Below, one piece after another: positions 36,724 through 46,584 of a stretch of DNA of 64,000 nt (the stretch's first letter is position 1; each line of letters opens with the position of its first letter). The stretch is taken from assembly GCF_017356035.1 (NCBI RefSeq), contig NZ_JAFIQX010000011.1, positions 62,001-126,000 on the forward strand, written 5' to 3'. Position numbers and translations under genes: made by a program. The notes below the pieces were generated by a model. That model did no database searches. It saw only the letters and a program-made list of their open reading frames with translations, and was not told the origin of the DNA. Source of the stretch: Longitalea luteola (lineage in GTDB: Bacteria > Bacteroidota > Bacteroidia > Chitinophagales > Chitinophagaceae).

Positions 36724-39700
36724 ATGATTTTTAAGAGAAGTTTATTATTGATCTGTGCAGCCCTGCTTGTACTGGTCACCAATGCGCAACAAAGAATGAA
36801 AACCTACGAAAGAGAATGGAAAAAGATCGACAGCCTTATTCAAAAAAGCGGGCTCACCCAATCGGCCCTTGCCGAAGTGAATCAGATTTATTCGCTGGCT
36901 AAACAGGAAGGCAATGATGCGCAGGTGATAAAGGCCCTGTTATACCGGTCAGAATTACAACAGGTGAGAGAAGAAGATGCTTTTAAGAAAAATATACAAC
37001 AGCTCGAAACAGAGATCGCCGCATCGAAGGACCAGGTACGTGCGGTATTGCAAAGTGTAACAGCACAAAAATACTGGAACTGGTTTCAGTTACACCGCTA
37101 CCAGATATACAACCGTACGAAAACCGTTAACTTCAAAAAAGACGATCTGGCCACCTGGGGCGCAGATGATTTTCATAAAAAGATCGGTGAACTGTACCTG
37201 GCTTCCATCAGCAATGAGAAGCAGTTACAGCAAACAAAGCTTGAACCATTTGATCCGGTCATTATAAAAGGCAATGTGCGTCATTTACGCCCTACCCTGT
37301 TCGATTTGTTGGCGCACCGGGCGCTGGATTATTGTAAGAACAGTGAACGCACCATCACCCAACCAGAAAATGCATTTGAGATAGATGATACCGCTGCTTT
37401 TGCAACAGCCAGGACATTCATGCAGCACAGGTTCATTACCGGCGACAGCCTTTCCTTACAGTTTAAAGCCCTGCAATTGTATCAACGCCTGTTGCAGTTC
37501 CATGCCGGCGATGCCAAACCCGATGCCCTGCTGGATGCAGATCTCGACAGGTTACAGTATGTGTACAACCATGCCACGATGGAAAATAAAGAGGTGTTGT
37601 ATACAAAGGCCCTGGAACAAATTGGTAATAATTACGGTTTGATACCAGCCGCTACGCAGGCCTGGTATTTACTAGCTCAGTGGCACGCTGAACGCGCGCG
37701 TTTATACGACCCGTTAAAAGGTGAAACCTATCGCGATGAATACCAGAAAGCAGTGAACATTATCGATAAAGTATTAGTGCAGAAAGACAGCAGCGAAGGA
37801 AAATTGAACTGCGCCAACCTGATGAAGGAGATCACGCGCAGTGAAATGAACCTGCAATCAGAGAAAGTAAATGTGCCGGGCCAGGCCTTCCGCACTTTGA
37901 TCTCTTACCGCAATTTTACCCGGCTGCATCTTCGCATTGTTAAGATGGATGCTAAAACCCGGGAATCGCTCGGAACCAGCAACTGGGAAGACAGCTATTG
38001 GCAAAACCTTGTTGCGTTACCGGTGCTCAAATCAATTAACCAGCCGTTACCAGCTGCCAAAGACTATCAAAAGCATTCAACCGAAATAAAAATAGAGGCC
38101 TTACCGATTGGCGAATATGCGTTGGTGGCCAGCGGTAACGATCAATTTTCGCTGAGCGATAACCAGCTGGCTGTACAATTTTTTTACGTATCCAACATTG
38201 CTTACATCAATAAAGACAGTGAATATTTCATTGTACATCGCGAGACCGGCAAACCCCTGGCAAATGCCAATGTACAGGTATGGTACCGGTCGTACGATTA
38301 CAACAAACGCAGGTATACCGATACAAAAGGGCAAAGCACGGTTGCCAATGGAAACGGTTATGTAAAGATCAACCCGCCTAAGAATAATAATGAAAACAAT
38401 TTCAAACTGGAGATAACCAGCGGCAATGATCATTTGATGCTGGACGATTATCAATACAATTATGTGTATTCAGGCGCTGCAAATCAATCATCCAACAAGG
38501 ACACAAAAACGACTTTCCTGTTCACTGACCGGTCAATTTACCGCCCTGGACAAACTGTATACTTTAAAGGCATAGTTGTGAACAGAAATACCAAAACCCG
38601 TGAAACCACCATTTTGCCTAACTATGAAACAAGTGTGGAACTACTCGATGCCAATGGGGAAATGGTAGATGACATGGAAATCACTACCAACGAGTATGGC
38701 GCCTATTCAGGAAAGTTCACTCTGCCCACCAATTTGTTGAATGGAGAATTCAGGATCGCTGATGAAAATGGCAGCGACATTCGCTTTTCAGTAGAAGAAT
38801 ACAAACGGCCAAAATTCCTTGTAGAGATCAATAAACCTACCGGCACTTACCGGTTAAATGAGAACATTACGGTAAACGGTATTGCCAAAGCATATGCCGG
38901 TAATACCATCGATGGCGCCAGGGTAAAGTACCGCGTTGTGCGTAAAACCATAATGCCTTTATGGTTTTATGGAGGCGGTTACCGCAAGATGATCTGGCCA
39001 CCGTATGGCCGTGAAGAAACGGAAATCGCCCATGGCGAACTGACTACCGATGCAAAAGGTGAATTCAGGATCAGCTTTAAAGCATTACCCGACAACACCA
39101 TCGCGAAAAAAGGTCAGCCCACTTTCTATTACGAAGTTTCCGCCGATGTTACCGATATAGCCGGTGAAACAAGAAGCGGCAATACCCAGGTGGCTGTAGC
39201 CTACCAGGCCTTGCAGCTTAAGCTGATGGTGCCCGAGAAACTGCATACAGATAGTCTCAAACATATTATGCTCCAGAGCACTAACCTGAACGAGGTGTTT
39301 GAACGATCAACCGTTACGCTTACTGTTCATAAATTGCAAACACCCGAACGCCTGTTCAGACCGCGCTACTGGCCACAACCAGACACCTTCGTTCTATCGC
39401 AGCAGGAATTCTATGCGGCATTCCCGTATGATGCATACAAAGACGAAGATGCGCCCGCGAAATGGACGAAAGCGCAAAAAGTGGCTGAAAGAACGGATAC
39501 CACCTCCGGCAACAAGCCCTTTACCATTGATCACTCACCTTTAACACCCGGCTGGTATGTCATAGAAGCGATTACAAAAGATAAATATGGCGAAGAAGTA
39601 AAAGACGTAAAATACGTACAACTGTACAACCAGGGTTTAGTAAGCCCATTGGCAATGGGCGGTATAGAAAGCGGTAAAACTACGGTTGAACCCGGTGAAA

Positions 39701-42700
39701 AAGCCGTTTACCAGGTAAGCACTACTGTAGAAGATGCTTTTGTGGTTCATGAGTTGAATAGAAAGGATACCACGACCGAGAGAAGCTTTTTCACGTTGAA
39801 CAGGAACAGCCGCTCATTTGAAATTCCTGTTACAGAAAAAGACCGCGGCGGTTTCGGTATACAAATAGCATTCGTAAAACATAACCGGGTGTATACCGAC
39901 GAACAGACATTCGTGGTTCCTTACACCAATAAAGAGCTCACCATTGCCTATGAAACATTCCGCGACAAAACCCTGCCTGGCAGTGAAGAAAAGTGGAAGG
40001 TAAGGATCAGCGGCCATAAAGGCGATAAAGTGGCGGCAGAAATGCTTACCGCCCTGTACGACGCCTCCCTGGATCAGTTTAAACCGCAAAAATGGAACAA
40101 ACCATTCCTGTGGGACCTTTATTACCCCCGGCAAAAATGGGCCGGCGGCAATGGCTTTACTGCTGTACAGTCACTGGAGAAGTATAATATCATCCAGGAA
40201 TATAAACCCATTTATAAGGAGTACGATCAATTGAATATTGCCCCGGGAGGTGGACATTTCACAATATTAAGACGCCGCGTGCCAGGCATAGAAGCCGCAG
40301 CACCTGCTGCAGTACCGCAGGCAGCCAATGCTGATCTATCAGAGGTTGTAGTGGTAGGTTACGGAACACAAAAACGAAAATCAGTAGCGGCAGATTCAAA
40401 TGAAAAAGAAGAGGAAATGCCTGACGTACAGGAAACGCCAGCTGCACCCCAGGCAGCTGTGCAGGTACGTAAGAATTTCAACGAAACCGCTTTCTTCCTG
40501 CCCGACCTGCATACCGATGCCGATGGAAATATTGAATTCGCATTCACGATGCCCGAAGCTGTTACCCAATGGAAATGGATGAGCCTGGTGCATTCCAAAG
40601 ACCTGTCGTTTGGTTACGATGAGAAAACCATTGTTACCCAGAAAGACCTGATGGTGCAACCTAATGCGCCCCGGTTTTTACGGGAAGGCGATCGGATGAA
40701 CTTCAGTGGCAAGATCGCCAACCTGACCGACAAGGAAATTACGGGTCAGGTGCAGCTGCAACTGATCGATGCCGCTACGAACCAGGCTGTAGATGGCTGG
40801 TTCCGCAATGTGATCCCCAGCCAGTTCTTTACCGTTCCGGCCAAACAAAGTGTACCCGTCAGCTTCAGCATCGAGATCCCATACCAATATAATAAACCGG
40901 TCACCTACCGCCTGGTTGCGCAGGCTGGTAATATCAGCGATGGTGAAGAAGCCATCCTGCCGGTGGTAAGCAATCGCATGTTGGTTACAGAAAGTTTACC
41001 GCTGCCTGTCAGAGGCAATGGAACCAAAAACTTCAGCTTTGAAAAACTCGCCAAAAGCAGCAGCAGCGAAACGCTAAACCACCATGCATTAACGGTTGAA
41101 TTCACCACCAATCCCGCCTGGTATGCAGTACAGGCACTGCCTTATTTGATGGAATATCCCTATGATTGCTCGGAACAGGTGTTCAATCGTTACTATGCCA
41201 ATGCACTGGCCAGCACCATAGCCAATGCTTCGCCGAAGATCAAACAAATATTCGAACGGTGGAAAACAGCCGACTCTTCTGCGTTGCTGAGCAATCTGCA
41301 AAAGAACGAAGAACTGAAATCAGTGCTGTTGCAGGAAACGCCGTGGGTGCTGCAGGCAAAGAATGAAGCGCAACAGAAGAAGAATATAGCCTTACTGTTC
41401 GATCTGGTGCGCATGAGCGGTGAACTTACAAAGAACATAACCAAACTGCAGGAACTGCAAAGCTCCAATGGTGGTTTTGTATGGTTCAAAGGCGGCCCCG
41501 ACGATCGTTATATGACCCAATATATACTTACCGGCATCGGCCACCTGAAAAAGCTGAAGGCTTTACCTTCGAATGATATCCTGAATGACATCATTAAAAA
41601 GGCCATCCCTTACCTGGATGCACGACTGCAGGAAGATTATGAGAATATGCTGAAGCATAGCAAAAAACTGCCTGAAGCTGACTATATCAGTCCACTGCAC
41701 ATTCAATATTTATACATGCGCAGCTTCTTCCCCGAAAATGGGGTGCCGGGCAATGTGTTCAAAGCGTATAACTATTATCGCTCACAGTCACAGAAAGCCT
41801 GGGTTAAACAAAGCAAATACATGCAGGGGATGATCGCGCTTTCGCTGTTCCGCACCGGTGATGTACAAACAGCCCGCAACATTGTAAGATCGTTAAAAGA
41901 GAACGCCCTTACCAGTGAAGAGATGGGCCTGTACTGGAAAGATTTTTCCGGTGGTTACTACTGGTATCAATCACCGGTCGAAAGCCAGGCATTAATGATT
42001 GAAACATTTACAGAAGTAACACAGGATATCGCCGCTGTAAACGAAATGAAATTATGGCTGCTGAAACAAAAGCAAACGCGGGACTGGAGAACTACAAAAG
42101 CCACTGCCGATGCCTGTTATGCCTTGCTGTTGCAGGGCGCCGATCTACTGAGCAACACGCCGGATGTTACCATAGAACTTGGAAATACGGCCGTACGCAG
42201 CCAGGACCAGCAACAGGAAGCCGGCACCGGTTATTTCAAAAAAGTGCTTGATGAAAAACAGGTAAAACCGGAGATGGGGAATATTAAAGTCACTGTTTCT
42301 TCAATGAACAATGATAACAAAGCCGCAGCCGCGTGGGGCGCCGTATACTGGCAGTATTTTGAAGATCTCAACAAGATCACGCCTGCTGCAACGCCATTAC
42401 AACTAACGAAAAAGTTGTTTGTAGAAAAGAATACGGAGCGTGGTCCCGTATTACAACCGGTGAACGAAGGTGATGTAATGAAACCGGGCGACAAAGTAAA
42501 AGTGCGTATCGAGCTGCGCGTTGACCGTACGATGGAATATGTGCACATGAAAGATATGCGGGCTGCCTGCCTGGAACCGGTAAATGTGATCAGCCAGTAT
42601 AAATGGCAGGGCCGACTGGGTTACTATGAATCAACCAAAGACGCCAGCACTAACTTCTTCTTTGGCCAGCTGCCCAAAGGCACGTACGTATTCGAGTATC

Positions 42701-42813
42701 CGTTATTTGTCACCCATACGGGTACCTTCAGCAATGGCATCACTACCATTCAATGTATGTATGCCCCTGAATTTACCAGCCATAGTGAAGGCGTTACCGT
42801 GAAGGTGGAGTAA
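36724..42813 (+). CDS. Very large alpha-2-macroglobulin family protein with thioester motif and a SusC-like TonB segment
   Basis: 2,029 residues. Signal peptide about 1-21 (SLLLICAALLVLVTNAQ), no lipobox. An N-terminal helical region is followed by macroglobulin domains; an MG2-type domain starts near 600 (FTDRSIYRPGQTVYFKGIVV). The A2M domain starts near 1256 (AFFLPDLHTDADGNIEFAFT). The thioester motif CSEQ is intact at 1482-1485 (PYDCSEQVFNRY), within a helical domain reaching about 1790, and a C-terminal beta domain ends the protein. Family knowledge: bacterial alpha-2-macroglobulins trap proteases in the periplasm or at the surface. Unusual is EVVVVGYGTQKRKS at about 1207-1220, the hallmark near the TonB box of SusC receptors, followed by an acidic linker. 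No penicillin-binding protein 1C gene is adjacent. Confidence 0.95.
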   Translation: MIFKRSLLLICAALLVLVTNAQQRMKTYEREWKKIDSLIQKSGLTQSALAEVNQIYSLAKQEGNDAQVIKALLYRSELQQVREEDAFKKNIQQLETEIAASKDQVRAVLQSVTAQKYWNWFQLHRYQIYNRTKTVNFKKDDLATWGADDFHKKIGELYLASISNEKQLQQTKLEPFDPVIIKGNVRHLRPTLFDLLAHRALDYCKNSERTITQPENAFEIDDTAAFATARTFMQHRFITGDSLSLQFKALQLYQRLLQFHAGDAKPDALLDADLDRLQYVYNHATMENKEVLYTKALEQIGNNYGLIPAATQAWYLLAQWHAERARLYDPLKGETYRDEYQKAVNIIDKVLVQKDSSEGKLNCANLMKEITRSEMNLQSEKVNVPGQAFRTLISYRNFTRLHLRIVKMDAKTRESLGTSNWEDSYWQNLVALPVLKSINQPLPAAKDYQKHSTEIKIEALPIGEYALVASGNDQFSLSDNQLAVQFFYVSNIAYINKDSEYFIVHRETGKPLANANVQVWYRSYDYNKRRYTDTKGQSTVANGNGYVKINPPKNNNENNFKLEITSGNDHLMLDDYQYNYVYSGAANQSSNKDTKTTFLFTDRSIYRPGQTVYFKGIVVNRNTKTRETTILPNYETSVELLDANGEMVDDMEITTNEYGAYSGKFTLPTNLLNGEFRIADENGSDIRFSVEEYKRPKFLVEINKPTGTYRLNENITVNGIAKAYAGNTIDGARVKYRVVRKTIMPLWFYGGGYRKMIWPPYGREETEIAHGELTTDAKGEFRISFKALPDNTIAKKGQPTFYYEVSADVTDIAGETRSGNTQVAVAYQALQLKLMVPEKLHTDSLKHIMLQSTNLNEVFERSTVTLTVHKLQTPERLFRPRYWPQPDTFVLSQQEFYAAFPYDAYKDEDAPAKWTKAQKVAERTDTTSGNKPFTIDHSPLTPGWYVIEAITKDKYGEEVKDVKYVQLYNQGLVSPLAMGGIESGKTTVEPGEKAVYQVSTTVEDAFVVHELNRKDTTTERSFFTLNRNSRSFEIPVTEKDRGGFGIQIAFVKHNRVYTDEQTFVVPYTNKELTIAYETFRDKTLPGSEEKWKVRISGHKGDKVAAEMLTALYDASLDQFKPQKWNKPFLWDLYYPRQKWAGGNGFTAVQSLEKYNIIQEYKPIYKEYDQLNIAPGGGHFTILRRRVPGIEAAAPAAVPQAANADLSEVVVVGYGTQKRKSVAADSNEKEEEMPDVQETPAAPQAAVQVRKNFNETAFFLPDLHTDADGNIEFAFTMPEAVTQWKWMSLVHSKDLSFGYDEKTIVTQKDLMVQPNAPRFLREGDRMNFSGKIANLTDKEITGQVQLQLIDAATNQAVDGWFRNVIPSQFFTVPAKQSVPVSFSIEIPYQYNKPVTYRLVAQAGNISDGEEAILPVVSNRMLVTESLPLPVRGNGTKNFSFEKLAKSSSSETLNHHALTVEFTTNPAWYAVQALPYLMEYPYDCSEQVFNRYYANALASTIANASPKIKQIFERWKTADSSALLSNLQKNEELKSVLLQETPWVLQAKNEAQQKKNIALLFDLVRMSGELTKNITKLQELQSSNGGFVWFKGGPDDRYMTQYILTGIGHLKKLKALPSNDILNDIIKKAIPYLDARLQEDYENMLKHSKKLPEADYISPLHIQYLYMRSFFPENGVPGNVFKAYNYYRSQSQKAWVKQSKYMQGMIALSLFRTGDVQTARNIVRSLKENALTSEEMGLYWKDFSGGYYWYQSPVESQALMIETFTEVTQDIAAVNEMKLWLLKQKQTRDWRTTKATADACYALLLQGADLLSNTPDVTIELGNTAVRSQDQQQEAGTGYFKKVLDEKQVKPEMGNIKVTVSSMNNDNKAAAAWGAVYWQYFEDLNKITPAATPLQLTKKLFVEKNTERGPVLQPVNEGDVMKPGDKVKVRIELRVDRTMEYVHMKDMRAACLEPVNVISQYKWQGRLGYYESTKDASTNFFFGQLPKGTYVFEYPLFVTHTGTFSNGITTIQCMYAPEFTSHSEGVTVKVE

Positions 42814-42832
42814 CGATTTCGGTTTACATCAT

Positions 42833-42870
42833 AAAAATGGGCTATCCAGAAATGGGTAGCCCAATTTTTA
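42833..42870 (+). terminator. Terminator of the alpha-2-macroglobulin gene
   Basis: AAAAATGGGCTATCC (42833-42847) pairs with GGGTAGCCCAATTTTT (42854-42869), loop of six bases, ending in a T-run. Confidence 0.85.
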
Positions 42871-42878
42871 TTAATGCG

Positions 42879-43000
42879 TTACAGGTTACAAGGTACAGAT
42901 TGCAGGGCTTTTACATCGGCCTTGCGGCTTTTGTAAGTTACCATGAAACTGAAACCTATACCGTAAACCCTGTAGCCTGTAACCTGAAACCTGTAACCCT
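42879..43000. repeat. Head-to-head GGTTACAGG-type repeat before the FAD oxidoreductase gene
   Basis: Forward arm ttacaggttacaaggtacag (from 42879) and reverse arm near 42966-43000 (accctgtagcctgtaacctg, aaacctgtaaccc) are imperfect complements separated by about 60 bases. Same family as 23415 and 32281. Confidence 0.65.
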
Positions 43001-43021
43001 GCTATTCTTGAAGTTCTCCCT

Positions 43022-43029
43022 TACATTTG
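43022..43029 (+). promoter_or_regulatory. Probable -7 box (TACATTTG) of the FAD oxidoreductase gene
   Basis: Exact TAnnTTTG match ending 4 bases before ATG 43034, another near-leaderless arrangement. No -33 element at the expected distance. Confidence 0.5.
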
Positions 43030-43033
43030 TGAC

Positions 43034-44089
43034 ATGCATGTTGATTTTATAATAATCGGACAGGGTATTTGCGGCACTTTCCTGAGCTGGGAATTACAGA
43101 AAGCGGGTTACTCGTTCCTCGTGATCGACAATAACCGTCCGGGAACGGCTTCAAAAGTAGCAGCCGGCATCATTAACCCCGTTACCGGAAGGCGTATTGT
43201 AAAAACGTGGATGATAGATGAAGTGATGCCTTTCGCCTGGCACCAATACACTGAAATCGGCAGTCAGTTACAGGTAAATGCCATCGAACAAAAAGACATC
43301 ATTGATTTTTTTCCAACTCCGCAAATGAAGCTGGCCTATGAAAAACGGTATGCAGAAGATACCCAATATATCTCAATAAATAATGATCCCGCCGCCTGGA
43401 GCAATTACTTCAACGCCGATTTCGGTTTCGGCACCATTAGCCCCTGTTACCTGGTGAACCTGCATGAATTGTTACCGGCGTACCGCCAGTTACTGAAAAC
43501 CGGGAATAACCTGCTGGAAGAAAATTTCGATCTCAGTCAATTGCAGATACTTGCCGATACTGTACACTACAAAGGCATAACTGCCCAACGGATCATTTTT
43601 TGCGATGGCATCACCTCCTTTAACAATCCGTGGTTTGCCAACCTGCCTTTTGCACCCAATAAAGGCGAAGTATTATTGGTAGAAGCGAAGGACATGCCCA
43701 CGGACCATATCTTCAAAAAAGGTATAAACTGGGTGCCCTGGCAGGATAATATTTTCTGGGTCGGTTCCTCCTACGAATGGGATTTTACCAGTGACCATCC
43801 TACGGAACAGTTCCGGGAAAAGACCCTGGCCATACTAAAGCAGTGGGTTAAAGCGCCGGTGCGTGTGCTTGAACATACGGCGGCGGTACGCCCGGCCACC
43901 ATCGAACGGCGGCCATTCATCGGGTTCCACCCCACGCAGCCGGCCATTGGCATTTTCAATGGTATGGGCACCAAGGGCTGCTCGCTGGCACCTTTTTTTG
44001 CACCACAGCTGGTGCAACATCTTCAGCATCAGTCGCCACTGCAACCTGAAGCCGATATTCAGCGATTCAAACGTGTATTATCGAAATAA
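43034..44089 (+). CDS. FAD-dependent oxidoreductase (DAO family)
   Basis: 351 residues. N-terminal dinucleotide-binding motif VDFIIIGQGICGTFLSWELQ (about 3-22), a ASKVAAGIINPVTGRRIVKT segment like that of glycine oxidase/DAO proteins, and the C-terminal FAD-closing region ERRPFIGFHPTQPAIGIFNG, then GTKGCSLAPFFA. No signal peptide. The substrate is unknown; the DAO family oxidises amino acids or amine groups, and a link to tRNA modification (MnmC-like C-terminal domain) is another possibility. A 97-base gap separates it from a small membrane protein gene. Confidence 0.9.
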   Translation: MHVDFIIIGQGICGTFLSWELQKAGYSFLVIDNNRPGTASKVAAGIINPVTGRRIVKTWMIDEVMPFAWHQYTEIGSQLQVNAIEQKDIIDFFPTPQMKLAYEKRYAEDTQYISINNDPAAWSNYFNADFGFGTISPCYLVNLHELLPAYRQLLKTGNNLLEENFDLSQLQILADTVHYKGITAQRIIFCDGITSFNNPWFANLPFAPNKGEVLLVEAKDMPTDHIFKKGINWVPWQDNIFWVGSSYEWDFTSDHPTEQFREKTLAILKQWVKAPVRVLEHTAAVRPATIERRPFIGFHPTQPAIGIFNGMGTKGCSLAPFFAPQLVQHLQHQSPLQPEADIQRFKRVLSK

Positions 44090-44092
44090 TTA

Positions 44093-44100
44093 TATTTTTG
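44093..44100 (+). promoter_or_regulatory. Possible -7 box (TATTTTTG) of the small membrane protein gene
   Basis: TAnnTTTG match directly after the FAD oxidoreductase stop, about 85 bases before the GTG start at 44187. No clear -33 element. Confidence 0.4.
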
Positions 44101-44186
44101 CACTGCCTCGCTAAAGTCTTGGCGCAGGCGGGCACTGCACCGAAGAGCAGCAGGCATTCATTTAACTTAAAACTAAATCACCAACT

Positions 44187-44609
44187 GTGGGGCAGGAATC
44201 AAAAGATCTGTATGTTATACCAGCCAAATATCGCAAACTCGAAAATCTGCATATCCTGTTCTGGCTGGTAAAAGATATTTGCTGGTGTGTGATCCTTAAA
44301 CCGCTGGGTATTGCGATGATCTTTCCGACCTTACTTATTGCCATTTATATTGCCTGGCGTACCCGCCATATTATGGCCGAACTAACGCATAACATCGCCA
44401 TCACCTTATGGATAAGCGCTAACTCCTTATGGATGGTCGCCGAGTTTTTAGAAGTAGACGAGCAGGTAAAGCCTTATTGTCTCATTCCTTTTTGCCTTGG
44501 GTTGGTGGTGCTGTTTTATTACTATCTCATCTATTCTCCTTTAAAAAGAAAAAAGGAAACGGCTGCTGCCATTGCCGCCCCAAAGGCCATACCGGTAGAA
44601 GAAGTATAA
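44187..44609 (+). CDS. Small integral membrane protein, unknown function
   Basis: 140 residues with a GTG start at 44187. Membrane segments about 24-62 (two close segments, ILFWLVKDICWCVILKPLGI and MIFPTLLIAIYIAW), 70-90 and 98-115 (CLIPFCLGLVVLFYYYLIY), then a charged, Ala-rich tail (KRKKETAAAIAAPKA). I do not recognise a named family. No ATG start is available in frame nearby, supporting the GTG. It may share transcription with the FAD oxidoreductase gene. Confidence 0.75.
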   Translation: MGQESKDLYVIPAKYRKLENLHILFWLVKDICWCVILKPLGIAMIFPTLLIAIYIAWRTRHIMAELTHNIAITLWISANSLWMVAEFLEVDEQVKPYCLIPFCLGLVVLFYYYLIYSPLKRKKETAAAIAAPKAIPVEEV

Positions 44610-44725
44610 CAATACCGGGCAGGAATAATTGAAAAAAAAAAATGTCGAACACGTCCCGACAAATCCGGACATATCCGACATAGAAAACACAATCCTCAAT
44701 GGTAGGCTAAAAGTAAAATAGTGCG

Positions 44726-45526
44726 CTAGGCAGCCAGTTTATTTAAACTTAACATTCCAATCGGGTCCTGCCGCAATAGAGCGATCATGGCATTGTACAG
44801 TTCGGGCATATCGTGCCGCATACGAACCGGGTTCTCGAAGAAGACCTCCACACTTACGGCCCAAAATTCCTGGTAATTGGTGCCGGCATAGTCATCGAGC
44901 AAATTTTTGGCGCCCTGCCGCATGCTTTCAAAAATGGGACGGGCCACTTTTGAAAAATTCATCCATTCCTTTTTAAAATGCTTGTCTTCCTCCGTTTGGG
45001 AAATGAAGTTTACATATGCCAGTGCATGCCCCATTTCGTGCAACCCCATATTGCAGTTGGGAGTAAGTCCCTTCAAACCCTTTATGAATTTATCCCATGA
45101 CAGATAAATGCCACTGTGATCTACGTGCCCTTCAAAAGGCCGGGAATAAAAACCGTAATGATAATCGTGCTTCAGCACGTAGATATCCCGGAAAAAGTTG
45201 AACTGGTACTTATCTAATCCAAAAGTCAGCTGCACGGCCGTTGCACTGATTAAGATGGGCATTTCGGCGCATTCTTCCACTTCTATGTAATGGAATTTTT
45301 TGGCTTTTTTGAACAGGTAAGTCCTGAACAGGAATTTGTGCTGGTTGGCGGTGTTCAGCCGGTTGTAATACTTCAGGTTTTGTGAAACGATGGCGTGATA
45401 AAAGGTTTCCTGGGTAAGAAATAGTTTATACTGCCTTTTTTCATACAGGTAATTGTAACACTTTATCACTGGACCCTGTAGCAGAATGATACCGAAGACC
45501 ACCAGAAAAATGATCAAAATCTCCAT
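44726..45526 (-). CDS. Zinc peptidase of the M90 (MtfA-like) family, paralogue 1
   Basis: 266 residues. An N-terminal membrane segment (MEILIIFLVVFGIILLQGPV) anchors a cytosolic or periplasmic metallopeptidase domain. The HExxH motif is HEMGH at 163-167, followed by GTNYQEFWAVSVEVFFENPV, which carries the third ligand Glu of the family and matches MtfA-type enzymes. E. coli MtfA is a cytosolic zinc aminopeptidase that also binds the Mlc repressor; the membrane anchor here differs. Closely related to the gene at 45763-46584 (same motif position, same strand), so a tandem duplication. Confidence 0.88.
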   Translation of the reverse strand: MEILIIFLVVFGIILLQGPVIKCYNYLYEKRQYKLFLTQETFYHAIVSQNLKYYNRLNTANQHKFLFRTYLFKKAKKFHYIEVEECAEMPILISATAVQLTFGLDKYQFNFFRDIYVLKHDYHYGFYSRPFEGHVDHSGIYLSWDKFIKGLKGLTPNCNMGLHEMGHALAYVNFISQTEEDKHFKKEWMNFSKVARPIFESMRQGAKNLLDDYAGTNYQEFWAVSVEVFFENPVRMRHDMPELYNAMIALLRQDPIGMLSLNKLAA

Positions 45527-45762
45527 AATGCTCTATTTTTCGTAAATGACTCGGGGATCAGATCAACGACGTGGTTTTCAAATAGAGAAGATGGATCAAC
45601 TAACGGTTTTCAGGGATTCTTGGGGAGATATGGCAAATTAAAGGGTGGTGATCATTAGAGGGTTCTATCAGGGTACAAAGTATAAAGAAAAATCTAAAAA
45701 AGAAAGTACCCCACTGCAAATTTAAGATATCTGTTAGTATAGTGTGATTAGAACTTTATTAA

Positions 45763-46584
45763 CTAGTATTGTTCTTCAAAAACAGGATGCAACAAGAGGC
45801 CGGGTTTTAACATATCCTGATTTAGCAATTTACATATAGCATCATATAATTCAGGCAGTTGCATTTTAAAAGATTCAGGACGTTCAAAAAAGTTCTCCAC
45901 ACAAACCGCCCAGAATTCCTGGTAGTTCGTGGCCGCATAACTTCCCAGAAAATTCCTCTCTCCCGCCTGCATGCGCTCAAAGACCTCTCTGCCGGTTGCG
46001 GTGAATGTCTTAAACCACCGGTACTGAAATCCTTCATCTTCGCCCTCATGTTCATGCTCCGGAAAATTTACATAGGCCAGGGCATGCGCCATTTCATGTA
46101 ATCCCACATTATCGCCATCGGTGTAATTGGCGTAAGACTTTAAAAAATTATTCCACGAAAGATAGATCCCGTCCTCGCTTACATGTCCCTGGAAAGGGAT
46201 ATTGAATAAACCGTAATGGTAATCGCGTTTCATGATGTAGATCTTGTTGAAATGGTCCATCAGGTAATGCTCCAAACCAAAAGTCAGCTGTATGGCAGCG
46301 GCGCTGATGAGGAGCGACATATGCTCCTCTTCTTCCATTTCTACAAATTCAAAATGTTTGGTAGCCCTGAAAATGAGGGTCCGTTTCAGAAAGCGGTCGC
46401 GCAATGAAGCATCCAGTTTGCGATAATAGGGAATATATTGCTGAAGGATGGCGTCGTATGCTTTGTGTTTATTGTCATACTGCTCTTTTACCCGTTGCGC
46501 CAGATACTGAATACGTAAATACCGGGCAAAAGCAAACCCGCCTATAACCACAATTAAGAGTATAAAAATGATTCCGGATTCCAT
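45763..46584 (-). CDS. Zinc peptidase of the M90 (MtfA-like) family, paralogue 2
   Basis: 273 residues with an N-terminal membrane segment (SGIIFILLIVVIGGFAFARY). HEMAH at 163-167 is the HExxH zinc motif, exactly where paralogue 1 has HEMGH. The shared blocks LLISAAAIQLTFGLEHYLMD, DYHYGLFNIPFQGHVSEDGI and ATNYQEFWAVCVENFFERPE make the common origin clear. The gap of about 235 bases between the two genes holds no repeat of the families described here. It is upstream of paralogue 1 on the same strand and may be co-transcribed. Confidence 0.88.
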   Translation of the reverse strand: MESGIIFILLIVVIGGFAFARYLRIQYLAQRVKEQYDNKHKAYDAILQQYIPYYRKLDASLRDRFLKRTLIFRATKHFEFVEMEEEEHMSLLISAAAIQLTFGLEHYLMDHFNKIYIMKRDYHYGLFNIPFQGHVSEDGIYLSWNNFLKSYANYTDGDNVGLHEMAHALAYVNFPEHEHEGEDEGFQYRWFKTFTATGREVFERMQAGERNFLGSYAATNYQEFWAVCVENFFERPESFKMQLPELYDAICKLLNQDMLKPGLLLHPVFEEQY

